Of a stretch of 5,951 bases of DNA, positions 1 to 4,883 are shown piece by piece (within the stretch, counting starts at the first letter, position 1; every line of letters begins with the position of its first letter). Origin of the DNA: Pseudomonadota bacterium (GTDB taxonomy: Bacteria > Pseudomonadota > Gammaproteobacteria > Burkholderiales > Burkholderiaceae_C); contig JAJZHS010000170.1 of the NCBI GenBank assembly GCA_021798395.1, forward strand, positions 1 through 5,951. Direction: 5' to 3'. A program made the position numbers and the translations under genes. The notes below the pieces were generated by a model. The model saw only the letters and a program-made list of their open reading frames with translations, was not told the DNA's origin and ran no database searches.

Positions 1-376
1 GGTCCGGAATCTGCGGGCGCTCGGTGCGCTTGAGCGGATCCAGGTCGGCCCAGCGCACACCGACGTTGCGGTAGGCGGCGATCAACTGCTGCGCGGCGAC
101 GCGCTTGCGCGCCAGATCCAGGTCGGCGGCGATGTTGATGGTGCGCGGCGCCGGCTCCTTGGCGCGCTGGGCGAAGGCCGAGATCACCGGCGCGTGGGCG
201 ACGTCGCGCGCGTTGCTGCCGTCGACGGCGGGCACGTGCTGCAGCGCGTCGAAATAATCGCGCCAATGGTCGGGAACCGCGCCGGGGTGCGCCAGATACG
301 TTTCGTAAAGCTCCTCGACGTAAGGAGCGTTTCCGCCGAACAGGTAGGAGTTGGCGCGTCGCTGTTGAATGGTCAT
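1..376 (-). CDS. sucA: 2-oxoglutarate dehydrogenase E1 component, N-terminal part (cut by window edge)
   Basis: This is the thiamine-diphosphate-dependent E1 subunit of the cytoplasmic 2-oxoglutarate dehydrogenase complex, which decarboxylates 2-oxoglutarate in the TCA cycle. Only the first 125 codons are present. Translating the minus strand from the ATG at 376 gives an uninterrupted frame. It begins MTIQQRRANSYLFGGNAPYV and continues with EELYETYLAHPG and HWRDYFDALQ, the family's conserved N-terminal segment that helps bind the E2 core. Around residues 92-118 it reads RVAAQQLIAAYRN and WADLDPLKR, also typical of SucA. The catalytic domains lie outside the window. No strong Shine-Dalgarno precedes this ATG. 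An in-frame GTG four codons upstream is possible but has no better site, and the ATG matches family N-termini. The gene follows soxB on the same strand but is separated from it by a terminator and its own candidate promoter, so it is probably not part of the sox operon. Confidence 0.9.
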   Translation of the reverse strand, partial: MTIQQRRANSYLFGGNAPYVEELYETYLAHPGAVPDHWRDYFDALQHVPAVDGSNARDVAHAPVISAFAQRAKEPAPRTINIAADLDLARKRVAAQQLIAAYRNVGVRWADLDPLKRTERPQIPD

Positions 377-482
377 GGCTGAGCTCACTGGTACACCGGG
401 CAACCCGGGATGAAGTGGGTGAAGCACCATGGGCCGGCGCGGGCTCCCCGCTTCGTCCCACAGCGGTCCGATGACGCAAGAC

Positions 483-497
483 CTACAGGTAATGTAG
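483..497. repeat. Inverted repeat CTACA-N5-TGTAG over the sucA -10 box
   Basis: A perfect 5-bp inverted repeat (CTACA, five-base spacer GGTAA, TGTAG) lies upstream of sucA. It covers the candidate -10 hexamer at 491-496 and the expected transcription start. The position is one where a dimeric repressor could bind. The arms are short enough to arise by chance, and no known operator consensus is recognised. Confidence 0.3.
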
Positions 498-519
498 CAG
501 GCTGATTGACGCGGCGCAA
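491..519 (-). promoter_or_regulatory. Candidate sigma-70 promoter for sucA
   Basis: On the minus strand TTGCGC (514-519) is followed after exactly 17 bases by TACATT (491-496). These resemble the -35 TTGACA and -10 TATAAT boxes with the ideal spacing. Transcription would start near 484 and leave a leader of about 108 nt before the sucA ATG at 376. The site lies just beyond the soxB terminator, as expected for an independent transcription unit. This is a pattern match only. Confidence 0.45.
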
Positions 520-556
520 AATCGGCGCCGCAGCCCGCTGTTTCGTCCGCACAACG

Positions 557-584
557 GAAAAGGGCCGGGATCGCTCCCGGCCCT
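557..584 (-). terminator. Rho-independent terminator of the sox operon after soxB
   Basis: Reading the minus strand, AGGGCCGGGA, a four-base loop GCGA and TCCCGGCCCT form a perfect 10-bp GC-rich stem (561-584). The stem runs directly into a short T-run (TTTT, then CC). It begins about 30 nt after the soxB stop codon. The T-run is on the minus-strand side only, so it terminates leftward transcription. It should end the sox transcript and separate it from sucA. Confidence 0.85.
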
Positions 585-613
585 GCGGCGGCGCTGCGGC
601 CCGCCCCTCGGCC

Positions 614-2347
614 TCAGGCCGGGTAGGCGGCCAGTCCCGGGTTGTCGCCGACTCCGATCAGGCGCGGCTCGTTGGCCTTGAGCGGACGGATCACCTTGTG
701 ATGCTTCAGGTACTCCTCGACCACGTCCCAGATCGGCGGGTTGGCCGCAGTGGCCGCGGCCTGCCCCACCGGCGCCCAGCCGGCGACCTTGTACGTTTTC
801 TTCGGGTCGAGCGGAACCCCGTGCAGGCGCAGGTCCTGGATCCGGTTGCCGATTTTCTCGTTCGGCGCGCACGCGTAGGTCAGACCGCCGACGCGCACCA
901 TGTCGCCCCCCTGCTGGTAGTACGGGTCGGGGTTGAACAGGTTGTCGCAGACGTCCTCCATCACCGACTTGACGGTGGCGCCGTCCATGTCGGTCAAGGT
1001 GCAGTACGGATAGGTGATCGCCATCTGGTTCATCATCGCTTCGCGGGTGATCGCGTCGCCGGCCAGCAGGCTGCCGCCCCAGCGGAACCCGGGCGAGAAC
1101 GCCAGGTCGCCGCCGCGCACCGCGAGCATGGCGTCGACGATCAGCTGGTCCCAGGTGCCGTTGAAGTTGCCGCGCCGGTACAGCGTGCCCTCGGTGTGCG
1201 CCAGAACCTCGTCGAGCCTGGACGCGTACGGCGCGCGGTGCTTGTCGATCAGCGCCTGCATGGCGGCGTCGGCGGGCAGCAGGTTGGAGAACACCGGCAG
1301 CAGCCGGTACTGGTAACCGACCATGCGGCCGCCGCGAACGTCGAAGTCCATGACGGCGAGGAACTTGCCGTGCGAACCGGCATTGGTCACCAGGGTCATG
1401 CCGCCGGAGGCGCGACGCACCTCGACCGCGACCGCTTCGCCGTCGTGGGTGTGGCCGCCGAAGATGCAGTCGATGCCTTCGACCATCGACGCCATCTTGC
1501 GGTCGACGTCCATGCCGTTGTGCGACAGCACCACGACCAGTTGCGCGCCCTTGCTTCGCGCCTCCTTGACCACCTTCTGCATGTGCTCGGTGTCGATGCC
1601 GAAAGTCCAGTCCGGCATCATGTACCCCGGGTTGGCGATCGGGGTGTACGGGAACGCCTGGCCGACGATCGCCACCTGCACGCCGTTGACCTGCTTCATC
1701 ACGTAGTTCGGGAACACCGGGTCGCCGAAGTCGTTGGTCTTGATGTTCTGCGCGACGAAATCGATGCGCCCCTTGAAGTCCTTGGACACGATCTCCTTGA
1801 CGCGGTCCTCGCCGTAGGTGAACTCCCAGTGCGCGGTCATCACGTCGACGCCGAGCAGCAGCGCGGCGTCGACCATGTCCTGGCCCTTGGTCCACAGCGC
1901 CTGCGCGGTACCCTGCCAGGTGTCGCCGCCGTCGAGCAGAAGCGCGCCCGGGCGCGACCCACGCAACTGCTTGACCAGGGTGGCGATGTGCGCGTAGCCG
2001 CCCATGCGACCGTACTGCCTGGCCGCGCGCTCGAAGTCGAGGTAGGTGAAGGCGTAGGCCTCGCGGCTGTCGGGCTTGAAGCCGACGCGCTTGAGGTAGT
2101 CGGCGCCGACCAGGTGCGGCAGGTGGCCGCGCATTCCGGCCAGGCCGATGTTCACGTTGGGCTCGCGGAAATACAGCGGCTGCAAGTGGGCGTGGCTGTC
2201 GGTCATGTGCAGCATGTGCACGTTTCCCGTCACCGGCGGGCTGTACAGGCGGTCGACCTCGGCAGCGCTGGCCTCGCGCGACAGCGGAAAGCCGTTGATG
2301 CCGGCCGCGGCCAGCACGCCCAGGAATTCACGACGGGAAATGCTCAT
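614..2347 (-). CDS. soxB: SoxB, thiosulfohydrolase (sulfate thiol hydrolase)
   Basis: SoxB is a periplasmic di-metal (manganese) hydrolase that releases sulfate from the SoxY-bound cysteine S-thiosulfonate. The protein has 577 residues, a usual length. The N-terminus MSISRREFLG carries a twin-arginine motif (SRREFLG), with probable cleavage after about residue 28 (REASA). The metallophosphoesterase/5'-nucleotidase fold shows TDSHAH (Asp50, His52), DGGDTWQG (Asp142), HWEFTYG (His173-Trp-Glu175, the SoxB form of the 5'-nucleotidase NHE motif), LSHNGMD (His276) and GGHTHDGE (His299, His301). All likely metal ligands are present. The C-terminal 5'-nucleotidase domain follows from about residue 385. 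A GAGG sequence nine bases before the ATG supports the start. It is the last gene of the operon, 55 nt after soxX, with a strong hairpin in that gap. The residue before HWEFTYG is Ala172, where I recall Gly in most SoxB proteins. Confidence 0.96.
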   Translation of the reverse strand: MSISRREFLGVLAAAGINGFPLSREASAAEVDRLYSPPVTGNVHMLHMTDSHAHLQPLYFREPNVNIGLAGMRGHLPHLVGADYLKRVGFKPDSREAYAFTYLDFERAARQYGRMGGYAHIATLVKQLRGSRPGALLLDGGDTWQGTAQALWTKGQDMVDAALLLGVDVMTAHWEFTYGEDRVKEIVSKDFKGRIDFVAQNIKTNDFGDPVFPNYVMKQVNGVQVAIVGQAFPYTPIANPGYMMPDWTFGIDTEHMQKVVKEARSKGAQLVVVLSHNGMDVDRKMASMVEGIDCIFGGHTHDGEAVAVEVRRASGGMTLVTNAGSHGKFLAVMDFDVRGGRMVGYQYRLLPVFSNLLPADAAMQALIDKHRAPYASRLDEVLAHTEGTLYRRGNFNGTWDQLIVDAMLAVRGGDLAFSPGFRWGGSLLAGDAITREAMMNQMAITYPYCTLTDMDGATVKSVMEDVCDNLFNPDPYYQQGGDMVRVGGLTYACAPNEKIGNRIQDLRLHGVPLDPKKTYKVAGWAPVGQAAATAANPPIWDVVEEYLKHHKVIRPLKANEPRLIGVGDNPGLAAYPA

Positions 2348-2372
2348 GGGAAAGGACCTCGATCAGGGAAAG

Positions 2373-2396
2373 GCCCGCCAGGGCTTCCTGGCGGGC
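2373..2396 (-). promoter_or_regulatory. Strong hairpin in the soxX-soxB gap, possible attenuator or RNA-stability element
   Basis: GCCCGCCAGG, a four-base loop and CCTGGCGGGC form a perfect 10-bp stem, starting about six nucleotides after the soxX stop codon. On the minus strand the stem is followed by CTTTCCCT, a poor T-run, so it is at best a weak terminator. The soxB ribosome binding site at 2357-2360 lies about 12 nt further on and is not inside the stem. It could allow partial read-through or protect the 3' end of a soxX transcript. Confidence 0.55.
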
Positions 2397-2402
2397 GCGC
2401 GC

Positions 2403-3047
2403 TCAACGGTTCACTGGGGATTTCGGATCCAGCAGCAGCGCCATGACGTCCTTCATCTGCTGCTCGGTCAGGATGTGGTGCGCGCCGAACGGCGGCATGA
2501 ACGAGCAGGCGTTGAACGACGCCGAGTCGTAGATCCGCGCCCAGGTGTACTTGAGGATCACCGCGCTGCTGCCGCGCAGCCGGCCGTAGCCGACCAGCGA
2601 CGGGCCGATGTTGCCCTGCGACGGGTCGTTCGGCACCACCTGGTGGCAGGCGAGGCAATTGCCGCCGTTGGGAGTCCCCGGCTTGTCGTTCCACTGCATG
2701 CCCTTGCCGTCGCTGGCGATCTTCAGACCTTCCTTCCAGTCGCCCAGATACTGGCCGTCGGCCGGATAAACGACGCGCTCCAGCGCCTTCGACTCGATGT
2801 TCTTGGCCAGCGCCTCGGGCATCGGCTTGCCCAGGTAGCCGTACTTCGAGCACGCGGACTGGGCTTCGTCGGTCTGCTTCAGACGCGACAGCCCGGCTTG
2901 CCCCTTGCTCGAGAAATCGTGCTTCAGGATGGTCTGGAACGACGCGGTGGCAAACGGGTTGTCGCCGCCGCCGGATGGCATGCCGGCGCAGCCGCCGAGC
3001 ACGGTCGCCGCGCCCAGCGCGATCAGGGTCAGTGCAAATTTGTTCAT
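2403..3047 (-). CDS. soxX: SoxX, mono-heme cytochrome c subunit of SoxAX
   Basis: SoxX is the small cytochrome partner of SoxA. Together they form the L-cysteine S-thiosulfotransferase that joins thiosulfate to SoxY, and SoxX passes the electrons on. The protein has 214 residues with one heme c motif, Cys131-Leu-Ala-Cys134-His135, in a GGNCLACHQ context. The MPPFG motif at 184-188 gives Met184 as the likely distal heme ligand. Cys66 and Cys181 are additional and may form a disulfide. The N-terminus is short and hydrophobic and ends in LGGC (residues 17-20), a signal-peptidase II lipobox, followed by Ala21 and a Gly/Ser-rich linker. This predicts a lipid-anchored protein. GAGGAG five bases before the ATG supports the start. 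It follows soxA by 13 nt, so the two are almost certainly co-transcribed and translated in balance. Confidence 0.94.
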   Translation of the reverse strand: MNKFALTLIALGAATVLGGCAGMPSGGGDNPFATASFQTILKHDFSSKGQAGLSRLKQTDEAQSACSKYGYLGKPMPEALAKNIESKALERVVYPADGQYLGDWKEGLKIASDGKGMQWNDKPGTPNGGNCLACHQVVPNDPSQGNIGPSLVGYGRLRGSSAVILKYTWARIYDSASFNACSFMPPFGAHHILTEQQMKDVMALLLDPKSPVNR

Positions 3048-3060
3048 GTCGTCTCCTCGC

Positions 3061-3891
3061 TTAGCGCTTGAACGTCGGCGTCGTCAGCTTCGCCCCGTTG
3101 GAGTTGACCCCCATGTATTCGATCAGGTCGATGACCGCGTCGGAGGTGAACTTCGGCACCGGCCAGCGCTGCTGGCGCGCACAGGCCTTCATGCGCCACT
3201 CCAGCGTGCGCGCCACGCCTTGCGAGTTCGGGTACGCCGGCCAGGTCGCGTACGACGATGCGGCCTCGGCGTTGGTCAGGTTCGGCAGCAGCGACACGCG
3301 GATGCGCTTGCCCGATTCGGAATGGCACGCGGCGCACGAGAAGCTGAACGGCCCCGAACGGTAAAAGAACAGCTTTTTGCCGTTGTCGTACGCGGCCTTT
3401 TCCTGCGGCGTGTTCTGCGGGATCGCGATCGGCATGCCGTCGGACTGCTTGGCCACGTACAGCACCATGTCCTCCAGCGGCGACGGGTTGCCGCCGTGGT
3501 TGGCCAGCGCGCCCTTGGCGGCTTCCTTCTCCGGGATGCCCTGCAGCTGCTGCATGCAGGTGATGATGCGCGACTCGGCGTCCTGCACGCGACCGGTGTC
3601 GGCGAAATAGCGCGGCAGCTGCGCGTAGGCCCCCTTGACCACGCCCGGGCCCAGGCCCAGGTCGCAGCGCTCGAGCGAGGCGTCCTTCGGTCCGGCCTTC
3701 TTGTGCCACAGCGCGCGGCCGTCGTCGATGTTGAAATCGGCCGGGTTCCCGCCCATCTCGTTCATCATCTGGATGTAGGCGCTACCCGGGTCCGCCGCGC
3801 CCTGCGCCCGCGCCATTGCGGCACCGCCCAGCAGCAGCGCGGGAGCGCCGACTGCGACCAGCGCTGTCTTGATCTTGCGTTCAATGTTCAT
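3061..3891 (-). CDS. soxA: SoxA, mono-heme L-cysteine S-thiosulfotransferase subunit
   Basis: SoxA is the catalytic subunit of SoxAX. It conjugates thiosulfate oxidatively to the SoxY carrier cysteine in the periplasm. From the ATG at 3891 the protein has 276 residues. It starts with a Sec-type signal (MNIERKIK, a hydrophobic stretch, then AMARA) with likely cleavage after Ala29. One heme c site is visible, Cys186-Ala-Ala-Cys189-His190. The conserved cysteine in KACARQQRWP (Cys237) is the family's catalytic heme ligand, known to carry a persulfide. The N-terminal half keeps only Cys76 and Cys112, probably a disulfide, where diheme SoxA has a second CxxCH, so this is the mono-heme type. The frame remains open to 4086, but that part overlaps soxZ and lacks a signal peptide, so it is rejected as coding. 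The Shine-Dalgarno is weak (GAGAG). The stop is 13 nt before the soxX ATG. Confidence 0.95.
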   Translation of the reverse strand: MNIERKIKTALVAVGAPALLLGGAAMARAQGAADPGSAYIQMMNEMGGNPADFNIDDGRALWHKKAGPKDASLERCDLGLGPGVVKGAYAQLPRYFADTGRVQDAESRIITCMQQLQGIPEKEAAKGALANHGGNPSPLEDMVLYVAKQSDGMPIAIPQNTPQEKAAYDNGKKLFFYRSGPFSFSCAACHSESGKRIRVSLLPNLTNAEAASSYATWPAYPNSQGVARTLEWRMKACARQQRWPVPKFTSDAVIDLIEYMGVNSNGAKLTTPTFKR

Positions 3892-3910
3892 GGTCTCTCT
3901 CGAACAGTGC

Positions 3911-3988
3911 GAACCACCCGGGTTCTCGTCGGGCCCCGCGACGGGGGCCGTGGCACCGGCAGGACGACCGCGCGCGGCGGGCCCGCCG
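3911..3988. repeat. Three inverted repeats in the soxZ-soxA gap
   Basis: The 103-nt gap between soxZ and soxA (3892-3994) is the longest inside the operon and holds three self-complementary elements. They are a 14-bp perfect palindrome CGGCGGGCCCGCCG at 3975-3988, GGCCCC-N6-GGGGCC at 3932-3949, and GAACC-N5-GGTTC at 3911-3925. None is followed by a T-run, so they are not classical terminators. They may structure the mRNA for processing or stability, or simply reflect GC-rich sequence. Confidence 0.4.
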
Positions 3989-3994
3989 ACGTGG

Positions 3995-4309
3995 TCAGCC
4001 AACCGTGGTTGACCCGGTCTGGCTTTCGCCCTTGTTGTCGAGCCAGGACACCGACACGGTGTCGCCCGACTTGCCGCCCTTGACACGGAACTCGAGGAAC
4101 GGGTTCTTCGAGATCGCGGTGCCCCAGTCGGCGCTGATCACTTCCTTGCCGTTGAGCTTGCAGCTCACCGACTGGATGAAGTGCGCCGGGATGAACTTCC
4201 CGGTCGCCGTGTCCTTGATCAAACCGGTGTCTTCCGGGTGGGTCATCAGGACGCGGACGATGACGGCGTCGCCTTCGACATTGGCGCGCATGCGCATCGG
4301 ATTCGGCAT
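3995..4309 (-). CDS. soxZ: SoxZ, sulfur carrier complex subunit
   Basis: SoxZ binds SoxY to form the SoxYZ carrier that shuttles sulfur intermediates between the Sox enzymes. The protein has 104 residues, a usual size, and is a single small beta-sandwich domain. Family signatures are visible: HPEDTGL (24-30), KFIPAHFIQ (38-46), WGTAISKNPFLEFRVKGG (62-79) and the C-terminal SVSWLDNKGE. There is no signal peptide, as is usual for SoxZ, which is thought to be exported bound to SoxY by the Tat system. Cys50 in SVSCKLNGK is its only cysteine. GGAG six bases before the ATG supports the start. It follows soxY by 51 nt. Confidence 0.95.
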   Translation of the reverse strand: MPNPMRMRANVEGDAVIVRVLMTHPEDTGLIKDTATGKFIPAHFIQSVSCKLNGKEVISADWGTAISKNPFLEFRVKGGKSGDTVSVSWLDNKGESQTGSTTVG

Positions 4310-4360
4310 CTTTTACTCCAATCAGTAATTTGACAATGGACCTTCAAACCGGACGGGGCG

Positions 4361-4828
4361 TCAGCCGCCGCATCCGCCGAGCGTCACCTTGATTTCCTTG
4401 GTCGCGTACAGAAGCTTGCCGCCGGACAGCGCGACGGCGTAGACGTCCGAGGTCTTCGCCATCTTGATGCGCGTGGCCACGCCCGGCAGCGCGCCGTCCT
4501 TCAGGTGGAACAGCGCGACCAGCGCGGTCGGGTTGTTCTTGACCACGATGCCGATGGCGCTGACGCCGGCCGCGGTGGCCTTGACGCCGATCGGCACGAC
4601 GGCGCCGTTCTCGGCGATGTCCGGACCGACGATCGACACCTCGCCGCTCTGGACGGCGCTGACGCCGAGGATCTGCGCGATCTCGTCGAGCGACTTGGCG
4701 CCGAACAGTTTCGGATCCCAGCCCGGCGCGTCCGCGGCCAGCGCGGAGGCGGGAAGCAGGCCGCTGGCCGCGGCCAGGCCGACGGTGGTCGCGCCGAGTT
4801 GCATGACCTGACGACGTGTTTGATTCAT
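4361..4828 (-). CDS. soxY: SoxY, sulfur carrier protein with C-terminal cysteine arm
   Basis: SoxY carries all pathway intermediates covalently on a cysteine near its C-terminus. The protein has 155 residues and ends in VTLGGCGG, where Cys153 is the carrier residue on the flexible GGCGG arm. The N-terminus MNQTRRQVMQLG has a twin-arginine motif, followed by a hydrophobic segment and ASALA, with probable cleavage after Ala31. The mature domain is the immunoglobulin-like fold of the family. Cys153 is the only cysteine in the protein, which suits its role. AGGAG eight bases before the ATG supports the start. It lies between soxD (55 nt upstream) and soxZ, its complex partner. Confidence 0.96.
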   Translation of the reverse strand: MNQTRRQVMQLGATTVGLAAASGLLPASALAADAPGWDPKLFGAKSLDEIAQILGVSAVQSGEVSIVGPDIAENGAVVPIGVKATAAGVSAIGIVVKNNPTALVALFHLKDGALPGVATRIKMAKTSDVYAVALSGGKLLYATKEIKVTLGGCGG

Positions 4829-4883
4829 TCGATTGGCTCCTGGTGAAATGTGTGTAGTCCGGCCCCCGGTTCGGGGTCGCTGA

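Noticed and set aside
194..382. 62-residue plus-strand frame at the left end
   Set aside because: It is antisense to the recognised sucA N-terminus and shows no similarity I recognise.
483..1895. 470-residue open frame on the minus strand in another frame within soxB
   Set aside because: The translation is dominated by Arg, Gly and Ala, has no recognisable motif, and overlaps soxB on the same strand and the terminator. It is a high-GC shadow.
506..2446. 646-residue open frame on the plus strand opposite soxB
   Set aside because: It is antisense to a clearly recognised soxB. Its translation is rich in Arg, Val, His and Asp with no domain, as expected for a codon-shadow frame in GC-rich DNA. 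It also runs through the soxB terminator and the soxX-soxB gap.
2905..4083. 392-residue open frame on the plus strand across soxX, soxA and soxZ
   Set aside because: It is antisense to three recognised genes, spans the soxZ-soxA gap, and has an Arg/His/Val-rich composition with no domain.
3892..4086. N-terminal extension of soxA to an ATG at 4086
   Set aside because: It would overlap soxZ by about 90 bases and put the clear Sec signal peptide in the middle of the protein. The ATG at 3891 fits SoxA length and signal position.
4310..4360. AT-richer soxY-soxZ gap as a possible internal promoter
   Set aside because: No pair of -35 and -10 hexamers with acceptable spacing could be found. The bases are explained by the soxZ ribosome binding site.
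4864..4876. Small hairpin CCCCG-GTT-CGGGG in the soxD-soxY gap
   Set aside because: The stem is only five base pairs with no T-run. That is common by chance in DNA this GC-rich.
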